From positions 1,304,001-1,368,000 of the forward strand of contig NZ_CP116887.1 of assembly GCF_028421645.1 (NCBI RefSeq): a DNA stretch of 64,000 nucleotides. The letters are read 5' to 3'. Under the pieces are notes generated by a model. It ran no database searches, had not been told where the DNA came from, and saw only the letters and a list, made by a program, of their open reading frames with translations. This DNA comes from Aneurinibacillus sp. Ricciae_BoGa-3 (GTDB taxonomy: Bacteria > Bacillota > Bacilli > Aneurinibacillales > Aneurinibacillaceae). Below are positions 42,265 through 50,950 of the stretch, in pieces (the stretch's first letter is position 1; the number at the start of each line of letters is the position of its first letter). A program made the position numbers and the translations under genes.

Positions 42265-43152
42265 ATGAACCCACTTGTTGCTGGAATACTAGTCATCCTG
42301 ACCACCTCACTGATGGGGTCATCTTTTGCTGTTGGGAAAATTGGTTTAGCTTATATGTCTCCGCTTCTTCTTATCGGGCTTCGATTTACCCTGGCAGGTG
42401 TATTGATGGCTCTGGTCGTCATTAAAAAACCTTTTCCAAAACAGCCGCTGGATTGGGGCAAAATATTCCTCATTGGTCTTTTTCAGACTGCGGGTGTAAT
42501 GGGGTGTATCTTCCTAAGCTTGCGGACCATACCAGCAGGTGAATCGTCCATATTAACGTTTAGCAATCCATTGCTTGTGGTGATACTGAGCAGTTTATTC
42601 CTTGGATCCAGGTATCAATTTTCGCATTGGCTGGGCGTTCTTATTGGATTCATGGGTGTATTCATTACACTGGGACTTCATTTACAATTGAGAATCGGAA
42701 CTCTGCTTGGGCTTGGAGCAGCGATTTCGTGGTCTATTGCCACGATACTGATTAAGAAATGGGGTATGCGTTTTAATATCTGGGTGCTAACCGCGTATCA
42801 GATGTTTTTTGGTGGCATTCTTTTGTTATTATTTAGTGCGGCCATGGAGACGCCTAAGCTGATCATTAATCCCACTTCGGTTTTTATTGTGCTGTGGCTT
42901 GCGATTATGGCCTCAATTGTACAGTTTGCCATCTGGTTTTATTTGTTGAATCAAGGAGACCCCGGCAAAACGAGCGCATTTCTATTCTTGGCTCCTTTTT
43001 TCGGAGTATTATCTGGATGGCTGTTACTGGATGAAGTAGTAGAATGGTATGTTTATGTAGGAGGGCTTCTGATTTTTATCGGGATTTTTCTTGTGAATTG
43101 GACATTTTCAAAAAAAGAACAAGCCAACCGCATAACGGCTAAGTCTATATAA
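42265..43152 (+). CDS. EamA/DMT-family transporter
   Basis: 295 residues, ten predicted helices in two EamA repeats (about 8-140 and 155-290). 'TSLMGSSFAVGKIGLAYMSP' near residue 10 and 'ESSILTFSNPLLVVILSSLF' near 92 are typical. Probably exports a metabolite or amino acid. CAGGGAGTGG sets ATG 42265. An extended -10 TGCTACAAT (about 42207-42215) lies upstream. Confidence 0.9.
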   Translation: MNPLVAGILVILTTSLMGSSFAVGKIGLAYMSPLLLIGLRFTLAGVLMALVVIKKPFPKQPLDWGKIFLIGLFQTAGVMGCIFLSLRTIPAGESSILTFSNPLLVVILSSLFLGSRYQFSHWLGVLIGFMGVFITLGLHLQLRIGTLLGLGAAISWSIATILIKKWGMRFNIWVLTAYQMFFGGILLLLFSAAMETPKLIINPTSVFIVLWLAIMASIVQFAIWFYLLNQGDPGKTSAFLFLAPFFGVLSGWLLLDEVVEWYVYVGGLLIFIGIFLVNWTFSKKEQANRITAKSI

Positions 43153-43153
43153 C

Positions 43154-43183
43154 AAAAAGAACCCTCCAAAAAAGGGTTCTTTT
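43154..43183 (+). terminator. Terminator after the EamA gene
   Basis: AAGAACCC, TCCAAAAAA loop, GGGTTCTTTT. Confidence 0.85.
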
Positions 43184-43476
43184 CTTCATTACGTCCATTC
43201 AGGCTCCACAACCCGATTGCAATAGACGTAGCGCAAATATCGGCTCAGACCGTTATTATAACACATTGTGTGTGTCAAAACAACTACGCTGTCGACCTTC
43301 GTTTGCGGCTTCGGGCAGCCAAGTTTTTAATAGAAGATTCCTATTTTTTGGTTAGGAAATATATAGTTAACTTATCTTTTTTCGCCTTTTTAGAGAATAA
43401 AATTTACCTTCGATGAGAAATAATAACAATACTTAATAAAGGGCATAAAATCCAGTTCAGCAAGAAGGGGGCAATT
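43184..43476. other. Intergenic region before the germination locus
   Basis: No gene, repeat or clear riboswitch seen. A sigma-G promoter would be expected; CAATACTTA near 43430 resembles its -10 box, but no convincing -35 partner was found. Confidence 0.3.
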
Positions 43477-45102
43477 ATGTTCTTTTTGAATGGATTTACT
43501 CAAAAAACCGACAGCAAAGGACCCGGTAATAATGAAGAACGGCCATCTGTTTCAGGCAAGCTTCCCCTTCATGGCGCTTTAAAGGATAACCTTCATCAGA
43601 TTAAGCAGGAGTTTGGAAACAGTCCAGATATCGTTATCCATCAATTTAAGATTGGAAAATCTCAGGTTGAAGTTGCGGCCGTTTATACGGATGGTCTGGC
43701 CGACAAGAAAATGGTCGGGGATTTTGTCATGCATTCCTTGATGATCGATTCGGCTGAAGTGGAACTTCAAGACATGGTTCCCGATAAAAATTTATTTGAC
43801 TTCGTCAAAGATAATGCGCTAACCACTGGAGAAGTAAAAGTCATCAAGGATTGGAATGGGCTTATTCTGTCCATCTTATCTGGAGAAACAGTCATCTTGC
43901 TTGACGGTTGGACGGAAGCAATCAGCGGCAGCACGAGAGGTTTGGAATCGCGGGGAGTCGCGGAACCAACAACACAAGTGGTAATTAGAGGCCCTAAAGA
44001 TAGCTTTAACGAGTCCATCGGAACAAATATATCACTTGTTCGTCGCCGAATTAAAAGTCCTAATCTATGGCTGGAGATGATGAAGATCGGCAATGTCACG
44101 CAAACGGACGTAGCCATTCTCTACATCAAAGGGATTGCCAACGATAAACTAATCCAGGAGGTAAAGCGAAGACTTATCGCTATTGAAATTGATGGTATTC
44201 TTGAATCCGGTTACATCGAGGAATTGATTCAAGATAAAACATTTACCCCGTTTCCAACGATTTATAATACCGAACGTCCGGATGTGGTAGCTGGGAACCT
44301 GTTAGAAGGCCGAGTGGCCATTTTTGTAGATGGAACGCCGTTCGTCCTCATTGCGCCCACTACATTCTTTCAATATTTCCAGTCTGCAGAAGATTATTAC
44401 CATCGATATGACATTGTTATAGCGATTCGATTGTTACGGTATTTGGCTTTTCTTATATCTTTATTGGGCCCTTCCATTTATGTCGCCGCGGTTACCTTTC
44501 ATCAGGAGATGATCCCCACCCCTCTCCTCATTAGTTTGGCGGCCCAGCGGGAAGCTGTTCCTTTCCCCGCGTTTGTTGAAGCTTTGTTAATGGAGACAAG
44601 CTTTGAGATATTGCGTGAAGCGGGGATTCGTTTGCCTCGGGCGGTTGGTCAATCTGTGTCGATCGTCGGGGCGCTTGTCCTCGGTCAGGCAGCGGTGCAG
44701 GCGGGGATTGTATCGGCAGCGATGGTGATCGTGGTCGCTATTACCGGAATCGCCAGTTTTGCCACCCCTGCTTTCAATATGGCGATTTCCATTCGTTTAT
44801 TCCGATTTTTGATCATGGTGTTTGCGGCCACATTTGGTTTTTATGGAATTGCAATCAGTAATATTATGCTGATCGGGCATTTGTGCAGCCTGCGTTCTTT
44901 TGGAATTCCTTATATGGCGCCATTAGCTCCGTTTATTCCTGAAGATCATAAGGATGCCGTGCTTCGTCTGCCCTTTTGGTCATTGCTCACACGTCCGCGC
45001 TTAGTTAGCCAAAATAATATGATTCGGCTGAAGCCAAATCCACCGCGTCCTCCTTCGGATCAAAATGCAGAAAAAGAACAGGGTGGAAAAAATGAGAACT
45101 AA
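43477..45102 (+). CDS. Spore germination receptor A subunit (GerA family)
   Basis: 541 residues. Large N-terminal soluble domain (about 25-300) with 'SGETVILLDGWTEAISGSTR' near 145 and 'RGPKDSFNESIGTNISLVRR' near 171, then about five to six helices from 310 containing 'PTPLLISLAAQREAVPFPAF' near 346. These are strongly conserved blocks of GerAA/GerBA/GerKA. Sits in the inner spore membrane and responds to germinants with the B and C subunits. ATG after AGAAGGGGG. The last 11 bp overlap the C-subunit gene. Confidence 0.97.
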   Translation: MFFLNGFTQKTDSKGPGNNEERPSVSGKLPLHGALKDNLHQIKQEFGNSPDIVIHQFKIGKSQVEVAAVYTDGLADKKMVGDFVMHSLMIDSAEVELQDMVPDKNLFDFVKDNALTTGEVKVIKDWNGLILSILSGETVILLDGWTEAISGSTRGLESRGVAEPTTQVVIRGPKDSFNESIGTNISLVRRRIKSPNLWLEMMKIGNVTQTDVAILYIKGIANDKLIQEVKRRLIAIEIDGILESGYIEELIQDKTFTPFPTIYNTERPDVVAGNLLEGRVAIFVDGTPFVLIAPTTFFQYFQSAEDYYHRYDIVIAIRLLRYLAFLISLLGPSIYVAAVTFHQEMIPTPLLISLAAQREAVPFPAFVEALLMETSFEILREAGIRLPRAVGQSVSIVGALVLGQAAVQAGIVSAAMVIVVAITGIASFATPAFNMAISIRLFRFLIMVFAATFGFYGIAISNIMLIGHLCSLRSFGIPYMAPLAPFIPEDHKDAVLRLPFWSLLTRPRLVSQNNMIRLKPNPPRPPSDQNAEKEQGGKNEN

Positions 45103-46315
45103 ATGGGTTATCCCGACTGTTCTACTTGTTGGGATGGTTTTGCTGTTGCCAGGGTGCTGGGATAGCAGAGATCTTAAAGAATTGGCAGTTGTTGTGGCAA
45201 TGGGGGTAGACCAGGCGCCAAAAACAAACGAGTATCGCGTCTCTTTTCAAGTTGTCAATCCTAGTGCTGTAGCGCCTTCATCGATAGGAGGAGGGACAGG
45301 CGGAAATGTTACAGCGGTAACGGTCTTTACGGGAACAGGAAAAAATTTATTCGAAGCGATTCGCAAAACATCGCAAAAGGTGCCACGGCGGCTTTTCTTT
45401 GCACATATTCAAATATTAGTCATTGGTGAAAACCTGGCAAGGAAAGGAATCAATGAATTGTTCGATTTGTTTGATAGGAACCATGAAGCCCGTTCCACTG
45501 CCATGGTGCTGGTGGCAAGAGGCGCTAATGCGGAGTCGATTTTAAGCACCCTTACTTCGGTGGAAAAAATCCCAGCAAATGCGCTGATTGGAAAAATCAA
45601 TAGGACTTCAGAAGTGTGGTCGGAGAGTGCGAACATCAAAATTGACGATGTCGTGAAAGCCTTAACAAGCAAGGGAAGTCAGCCCATTATTAGCGGGGTT
45701 AAACTTGTCGGCGATCCGAAAAAAGGCAGAAGTAAATCCAATGTAGAAAAAACGGAGCTGCCAACCCTGTTAGAAATCAAAGGAATTGCGCTTTTTAAGA
45801 ACGGAAAGCTAAAGCGCTGGCTGGATGGAGAGAAAGCCCGCGGGACGTTATGGATTCAAAATAAAATGAAAAGCACAGTTGTAAATGTAGATTGTAAAGA
45901 TAAAAAAGATGCCATTGGCATTCAACTGATTCGATCCAAAACGGGCGTCACTGCGGAAGTCCAAGCGATGAAACCCATCATCCATATCCATATACGGGAA
46001 GAAGGCAATGTGGGGGAGGTTAAATGTCCAATCGATATCAGTAAGCCAGAAGAAATCACGAAGCTGGAAAAGGAGTGGGAAAGGGAGACCATGAAAGAAG
46101 TAATGAAGGCTGTCGATGTTGCGCAGCGTGAGAAAAGCGATATCTTCGGTTTTGGGGATGAAGTAAGACGTGCAGACCCAAAAGCCTGGGGGAAAATGAA
46201 GAATAAATGGAGCGAGGTATTTGCCCAAAGTAAAGTGGACGTGCATGTGGATGCATTCATCCGGCTTCCAGGGATGCAGACGAAACCAAGTATGCTAACC
46301 CAAAGGCAAGATTAA
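45092..46315 (+). CDS. Spore germination receptor C subunit, Ger(x)C lipoprotein
   Basis: 407 residues. Signal peptide and lipobox 'LLPGCWDSRDL' (Cys about 22) are followed by the family opening 'KELAVVVAMGVDQAPKTNEY' and 'KTSQKVPRRLFFAHIQILVI'. The three-domain C-terminal part ends at about 395. Lipid-anchored on the outer side of the inner spore membrane. ATG 45092 has AGGGTGG upstream and lies within the end of the A-subunit gene. Order is A-C-B, as in gerK-type operons. Confidence 0.96.
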   Translation: MRTKWVIPTVLLVGMVLLLPGCWDSRDLKELAVVVAMGVDQAPKTNEYRVSFQVVNPSAVAPSSIGGGTGGNVTAVTVFTGTGKNLFEAIRKTSQKVPRRLFFAHIQILVIGENLARKGINELFDLFDRNHEARSTAMVLVARGANAESILSTLTSVEKIPANALIGKINRTSEVWSESANIKIDDVVKALTSKGSQPIISGVKLVGDPKKGRSKSNVEKTELPTLLEIKGIALFKNGKLKRWLDGEKARGTLWIQNKMKSTVVNVDCKDKKDAIGIQLIRSKTGVTAEVQAMKPIIHIHIREEGNVGEVKCPIDISKPEEITKLEKEWERETMKEVMKAVDVAQREKSDIFGFGDEVRRADPKAWGKMKNKWSEVFAQSKVDVHVDAFIRLPGMQTKPSMLTQRQD

Positions 46316-46339
46316 CACTAGGGAGGTTTACTGCGAGAA

Positions 46340-47464
46340 ATGGAAAAAGAACGAATTAGCGCAAGTCAATTGTTTGCCTTGATCTTCTTGTTTGAAATGG
46401 GTACCGCACTTGTTATACCCATTGGATTTTCGGGACAACAGGGTGTATGGCTGTCGATACTACTTGCTTTATTTGGGGGTATCCTGTTGTTTCTCGTTTA
46501 TGATTATCTTTTTCGTCAATATCCCGACCTTCCTTTAAGCGGCTATGCCCAAAAGATTCTTGGCAAATACATCGGATGGCCATTGAGTTTGTTATATGTG
46601 CCCTTTTTCATTTATATTGCTGCAAGAGACTTGCGGGAAGCCGGAGACCTGTTGGTAACCACTGCATATAACCAGACGCCGACCATTGCGATCGTCGCCT
46701 TAATGATCGTTGCGGTTGTTTACGTACTGCGTAAAGGGATTGAAGTATTGGCAAGAACGGGAGAAATATACCTGCTGATTCTGATTATTTTAGGTACGTT
46801 AGGCAATATCTTTCTACTGTTTTCCGGTGTAATCGATGTTAAAAATCTGCTCCCTTTATTAGAAAAAGGGTGGAAACCAATTTTAAGCACAGCCTATCCA
46901 AAAATATTCATGTTTCCATTCGGTGAAATGATTTGTTTTACAACGATTTTTCCTTACTTAAATAAACACCAATCGGGGAGGAAAACCGGGATGGCCGCCT
47001 TAGTGTTCAGTGCTGTTGTATTAAGTTTAACGCATGCTGTTCAAATCTGTGTTCTTGGGGCAGATATGTACGGCAGGTCTACCTTTCCATTATTCACAAC
47101 CATCACAAAGGTGAACATAGCCAATTTCCTGCAGCGTCTGGATGCCATTGCACTCCTCACGCTAATTATTGGAGACTTTTTTAAAATATCGATCTATTGT
47201 TATGCTGCAATAATTGTGGCATCGAATTTATTTAAGGTGCAGAAAAATCAAAATTTGCTGTGGCCGATTGGAATCATCGTCCTTTTCTCTTCGATGATGA
47301 TAGCAAACAACTTGCCAGAGCACATGCAAGAAGGGAAGCTTGTTCTGCATTTTCTCTTACCTCTTTTTTCTGTTGCATTTCCCTTACTGCTTCTCGTAGT
47401 TCAGCTGATCCGGAAACGATTTGGCCTTTTTACATCAACTATCTCTGCGGATGATAAAGGGTAG
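46340..47464 (+). CDS. Spore germination receptor B subunit (GerAB/YndE family permease), copy 1
   Basis: 374 residues, ten predicted helices, APC-like fold. 'ISASQLFALIFLFEMGTALV' at the N-terminus and 'PLSGYAQKILGKYIGWPLSL' near 66 are typical of GerAB-type permeases, which carry the germinant-binding site. Start ATG follows AGGGAGG by about 15 bp. Very similar along its whole length to the next gene, so it is one half of a tandem duplication. Confidence 0.95.
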   Translation: MEKERISASQLFALIFLFEMGTALVIPIGFSGQQGVWLSILLALFGGILLFLVYDYLFRQYPDLPLSGYAQKILGKYIGWPLSLLYVPFFIYIAARDLREAGDLLVTTAYNQTPTIAIVALMIVAVVYVLRKGIEVLARTGEIYLLILIILGTLGNIFLLFSGVIDVKNLLPLLEKGWKPILSTAYPKIFMFPFGEMICFTTIFPYLNKHQSGRKTGMAALVFSAVVLSLTHAVQICVLGADMYGRSTFPLFTTITKVNIANFLQRLDAIALLTLIIGDFFKISIYCYAAIIVASNLFKVQKNQNLLWPIGIIVLFSSMMIANNLPEHMQEGKLVLHFLLPLFSVAFPLLLLVVQLIRKRFGLFTSTISADDKG

Positions 47465-47568
47465 GTTTGCTGCAAGCAAGGAGTCGTCGAGGTGAATGCA
47501 TTCGGCTTCCCGGCAGATGAAACCACACTTATTGGACAAAAGAAACAGTAGAGGGTGGACAGCGACAA
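47465..47568 (+). pseudogene. Remnant of a GerC 3' end between the two B-subunit genes
   Basis: TTTGCTGCAAGCAAGGAG...GTGAATGCATTC...CTTCCCGGCAGATGAAACC matches the end of the GerC gene at 46219-46315 (TTTGCCCAAAGTAAAGTG...GTGGATGCATTC...CTTCCAGGGATGCAGACGAAACC), with small deletions and frame changes. It ends at a TAG where the GerC gene ends. Confidence 0.7.
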
Positions 47569-48693
47569 ATGGAAAAAGAGAGGATTAGTGCAGGTCAATT
47601 GTTTGCTTTGATCGTTTTGTTTGAAATGGGTACCGCGGTTGTTGTACCAATCGGATTAACCGCAGAACAAGGAACCTGGCTGTCGATACTCATTGCCTCC
47701 ATTGGAGGGATTCTGTTATTTCTCGTTTATGATTATCTTTTTCGTCAATATCCCGATCTCCCTTTAAGCGGCTATGCCCAGAAGATTCTTGGCAAATACA
47801 TTGGATGGCCATTGAGTTTGTTATATATTCCTTTTTTCATGTATACCGCTGCAAGAGATCTGCGGGAAACCGGTGACCTGCTCATCACAACAGCTTATAC
47901 CCAGACGCCGATCTTGGCGGTCGCTGGCTTAATGACCCTGGCGGTTGTTTATATATTGTTTAAAGGTATAGAAGTGTTGGCGAGAATGGCAGAAATCTAC
48001 CTGATGATTCTGATCGTATTAGGTGCGTTAGGGAATATTTTTCTGGTTTTTTCCGGCGTAATCGAAGTTAAAAATCTGCTTCCTATATTGGAAAAAGGAT
48101 GGAAGCCCATTTTAAGTACAGCTTATCCAAATATATTGATGTTTCCATTCGGTGAAATGATTTGTTTTACGATGGTTTTTCCCTATTTAAATAAGCGAAA
48201 ATCGGGGAGAAAGACAGGCATAGCCGCTTTAGCCGTTAGCGCCATCATTTTAAGTTTCACGCATGCTGTTGAAGTCTCTGTGCTAGGAGCTGATATGTAC
48301 GGCCGGTCTACCTTTCCAATATTCACCACGATCACAAAAGTCAACATAGCCAATTTCCTGCAGCGTCTCGATGCTATTGCCCTGCTCACTTTAATTATAG
48401 GCGCTTTTTTTAAAATATCCATCTACTGTCATGCGGCAGCGACCGTGGCATCGGATTTATTCAAGGTGCAGAAGAAACAAAATCTGTTGTGGCCGATTGG
48501 AATTACGGTCCTTTTTTCATCGCTATCCATAGCAAGCAATTTCTTAGAGCACCTGGAGGAAGGGAAACTTACACTGTATTCCTATTTGCCCCTTTTTGCT
48601 GTAGCGTTTCCTCTATTGTTGCTCACCGTTCATCTAATTCGTAAACGATTTGGCTATTCCTCATCTAATGTCAGCACGGATGATAAAGGTTAA
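47569..48693 (+). CDS. Spore germination receptor B subunit, copy 2
   Basis: 374 residues, same length as copy 1, starting 'MEKERISAGQLFALIVLFEMG'. About four fifths of residues agree by eye. Differences cluster around helices 1, 3-4 and 6 ('IPIGFSGQQGVW' against 'VPIGLTAEQGTW'), the region where GerAB-type proteins bind ligand, so the two may give receptors of different specificity with shared A and C subunits. ATG is preceded by AGGGTGG. Intact. Confidence 0.94.
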   Translation: MEKERISAGQLFALIVLFEMGTAVVVPIGLTAEQGTWLSILIASIGGILLFLVYDYLFRQYPDLPLSGYAQKILGKYIGWPLSLLYIPFFMYTAARDLRETGDLLITTAYTQTPILAVAGLMTLAVVYILFKGIEVLARMAEIYLMILIVLGALGNIFLVFSGVIEVKNLLPILEKGWKPILSTAYPNILMFPFGEMICFTMVFPYLNKRKSGRKTGIAALAVSAIILSFTHAVEVSVLGADMYGRSTFPIFTTITKVNIANFLQRLDAIALLTLIIGAFFKISIYCHAAATVASDLFKVQKKQNLLWPIGITVLFSSLSIASNFLEHLEEGKLTLYSYLPLFAVAFPLLLLTVHLIRKRFGYSSSNVSTDDKG

Positions 48694-48694
48694 A

Positions 48695-48934
48695 TCAGGA
48701 CTTTACACCCGTTTTTCTTTTTATCAGTTGTTTAACGAAAGAAACAACCGGTGGAATAAACACGGTGGATAGCAAGGCAAAAGCGATAACGTATTCCGGT
48801 GCCGTCATGACCCAGAATGGATTTTGGATTTTTCTTAGAGACATGGCAAGTGTGGTTCCCATCATCAGATCCAACATCATAGTAAAAGATATAGTTAATA
48901 ATAAAAACAAGAAAAAAAGAAACAATATTTTCAT
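48695..48934 (-). CDS. Small two-helix membrane protein next to the germination locus
   Basis: 79 residues: helix about 2-27, short polar loop, helix about 46-68, basic tail 'KQLIKRKTGVKS'. AAGGAGATG lies 12 bp before its ATG. Size and topology are like the D subunits found with many germinant receptors, but those are usually on the same strand; here it is convergent. D-subunit identity is a guess. Confidence 0.7.
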   Translation of the reverse strand: MKILFLFFLFLLLTISFTMMLDLMMGTTLAMSLRKIQNPFWVMTAPEYVIAFALLSTVFIPPVVSFVKQLIKRKTGVKS

Positions 48935-49085
48935 CTGGAAAACATCTCCTTAACTTATTTGTAAAATTATCACAATTTTACAAAACCACTTTGTTCATAG
49001 TGTCTCCAAATTTTTTTTTAAATAACGACATTAATGTTTAACTTGATAAAGTGCTACAATAAAACTAACTTTATTAAGGAAAAGA

Positions 49086-49877
49086 GTGAAAGTAGTGCAG
49101 ATTGGATTTTTTGACTCTGGCATAGGTGGCATCACGGTACTTCATCAAGCGTTGAAGTTTTTGCCAAATGAAGACTATATTTTTTATGCTGATACAGCGC
49201 ATGTTCCATATGGGGAAAAACCGAAAGAACAGGTAAAACAATATATTTTTGATTCAGTTGATTTTATTGTTAATGAAGGGGTAAAGGCGGTAGTGATTGC
49301 CTGTAATACTGCAACAAGTGTGGCAGTGGAGGATCTGCGGAAAAAATACAGGCTGCCCATCATTGGTATAGAACCAGCCGTAAAACCAGCGGTGGAAATC
49401 ACAGAAGGCAGGAGTAAGCGGGTTTTAGTCCTTGCCACTCGTTTAACTCTCAATGAAACAAAGTTTCAAAATCTGGTGCATAGAATAGACGATCGTGATA
49501 TTGTCGACACGTTGCCTCTACCCGGTCTTGTAGAATTTGCCGAGAAATTTGAATTCCGCAAAGAGGCCGTAGCGTCTTATTTAACTCAACAGCTGGCTTC
49601 TTTTGACTTAAAACAGTATGGAACCATCGTTCTCGGCTGTACGCATTTTCCATACTTCAAAGATTCCTTAAAAGAAGTATTTCCCGGGCACATTGATATC
49701 ATAGATGGAGGTGTTGGGACAGCTAAAAATTTAAAGCGAATTCTGGAAGAGAGGAACAGCGTAAATGAAGGCACCGGGCAAGTTACCTATTATAAATCGG
49801 GCTGCAAGGTTGAAGATGAGGATACCCTGCTGAAATATCGGCGGTTGCTTAGGAGGTTAACGAACATAGAGAGCTGA
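49086..49877 (+). CDS. murI: Glutamate racemase
   Basis: 263 residues. It makes D-glutamate for peptidoglycan. Catalytic cysteines are in 'VIACNTATSVA' (about residue 75) and 'VLGCTHFPYF' (about 187); substrate-binding 'FFDSGIGGITVL' starts at 8. GTG 49086 has AAGGAAAAGA directly upstream; a second GTG at 49095 is possible. An extended -10 box, TGCTACAAT, lies about 35 bp upstream (near 49051-49059). Confidence 0.95.
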   Translation: MKVVQIGFFDSGIGGITVLHQALKFLPNEDYIFYADTAHVPYGEKPKEQVKQYIFDSVDFIVNEGVKAVVIACNTATSVAVEDLRKKYRLPIIGIEPAVKPAVEITEGRSKRVLVLATRLTLNETKFQNLVHRIDDRDIVDTLPLPGLVEFAEKFEFRKEAVASYLTQQLASFDLKQYGTIVLGCTHFPYFKDSLKEVFPGHIDIIDGGVGTAKNLKRILEERNSVNEGTGQVTYYKSGCKVEDEDTLLKYRRLLRRLTNIES

Positions 49878-49943
49878 AATAATGATCTGCAATATTAAAG
49901 TATCCTGTCTAGAAATTTTAGACCGGATATTTATTTGGCGGGG

Positions 49944-50042
49944 ATGTTTGGATTTAAGTTTTACTGGCAATACCGTGAAGACAAGGAAGTGGAGTATCTG
50001 TATAATAGATTAAAAGAAGTCTACTTTGCTCCTCAGCCCTGA
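49944..50042 (+). CDS. Possible small protein, 32 residues
   Basis: Starts MFGFKFYWQYR and ends YFAPQP. Rich in aromatic and charged residues. The only ribosome-site candidate, GGCGGGG, touches the ATG, so translation is uncertain. No recognised family. Confidence 0.35.
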   Translation: MFGFKFYWQYREDKEVEYLYNRLKEVYFAPQP

Positions 50043-50099
50043 AAACGTTCAGTAAAGGTAAACCGGCTCTCTAAAGTCAAATAAGGGTGGTGACTTCCC

Positions 50100-50228
50100 A
50101 TGAAGAATCGTAATACAAGGCAAAAAAAGAAACGTGACCTTTTAAAGGATTACTTGAAAAACAAGCTAAAAAATTTAATACCTAAGCCCGGCAAAAAACC
50201 TATATCTAATTATAAAACACCGGCATAG
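50100..50228 (+). CDS. Small basic protein, 42 residues
   Basis: MKNRNTRQKKKRDLLKDYLK at the N-terminus, then KNKLKNLIPKPGKKP, ending NYKTPA; about 40% Lys/Arg. AAGGGTGGTGA lies 7 bp before ATG, and a clear terminator follows 14 bp after the stop, so this is probably a real gene. It has the composition of nucleic-acid-binding or small acid-soluble-like spore proteins, but no family is recognised. Confidence 0.6.
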   Translation: MKNRNTRQKKKRDLLKDYLKNKLKNLIPKPGKKPISNYKTPA

Positions 50229-50241
50229 AAGAATGGAAGAT

Positions 50242-50270
50242 AAGAGAGGCGATTAAGCCTCTCTTTTTTA
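50242..50270 (+). terminator. Terminator between the small basic gene and the convergent gene
   Basis: AAGAGAGGC, GATTAA, GCCTCTCTTTTTT. Confidence 0.88.
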
Positions 50271-50287
50271 CTTTTCGGTATCCAGAA

Positions 50288-50584
50288 TTATCGAGTGAGT
50301 TGTGAGAGAATATGTTTACTTCGTTCGATTTGTTCCCTATCTCCGTGCTGTATGGCATGATGAAGGACCATTAGCTGGTAGTCGATCTCAAGGTGTCGGG
50401 TAGTGTCGTCTACATCTGGTTCCAATATTTCATATTCAGAATGAGCAAAGGATAAGACGGTATTTACATGGATGCAGCCGTTTACGCAATATGACACGGT
50501 GAAAGTTTTTCCGAAATACGGTGACATTGAGTTTGTAATGATGATTGTTTCACCTTTTTCAGCTTCCCGGCGTACCTGTTTCAT
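50288..50584 (-). CDS. Conserved-looking hypothetical protein with IDEAL-like C-terminus
   Basis: 98 residues. The C-terminal stretch 'LEIDYQLMVLHHAIQHGDRE' then 'QIERSKHILSQL' resembles the short IDEAL domain of Bacillus proteins; the N-terminal half is beta-rich. GAGGGGATG precedes the ATG. Function unknown. Confidence 0.6.
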   Translation of the reverse strand: MKQVRREAEKGETIIITNSMSPYFGKTFTVSYCVNGCIHVNTVLSFAHSEYEILEPDVDDTTRHLEIDYQLMVLHHAIQHGDREQIERSKHILSQLTR

Positions 50585-50950
50585 AAGTTCATCCCCTCAT
50601 CATTTTTTACACATGACGATCAACCTTCAACGATAAGCCCACCCTCTCCAAGACGATCCAGGGATGAATTATTTCGGCAAAACGAAGTGGATATCCTCTC
50701 TCCTCGGTCAAACTATTTTTCTACCAGCGTTATGTCATAAGGTATTGTTAAATTATTGGAGTCCTAATTTGATATGGAAAAGTTAATATTCAATAGCGCA
50801 AGCAAATGGGACCGGGGTATCGTCTTAGCAAAAAGTAATCCAAACAATTCCTTACAAAAGTCCGGTCGAGGTAAGAACCAAGTCGCCTGATAGCTATCAG
50901 GCAACTGGTGGAGAGATAAAGTAGGAGTTATACGGAGCTGTATTAACGTA
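50585..50950. other. Intergenic region with a long palindrome
   Basis: No gene recognised. GCCTGATAGCTATCAGGC (50884-50901) is a perfect 18-bp palindrome that extends imperfectly to about 30 bp (CCAAGTC.../...ACTGG). Short direct similarities GGGACCGGGG / GTCCGGTCG flank it. Confidence 0.5.

Noticed and set aside
43184-43476. Sigma-G promoter for the germination operon
   Set aside because: A -10-like CAATACTTA exists, but no -35 match at 17-18 bp; not listed as a promoter.
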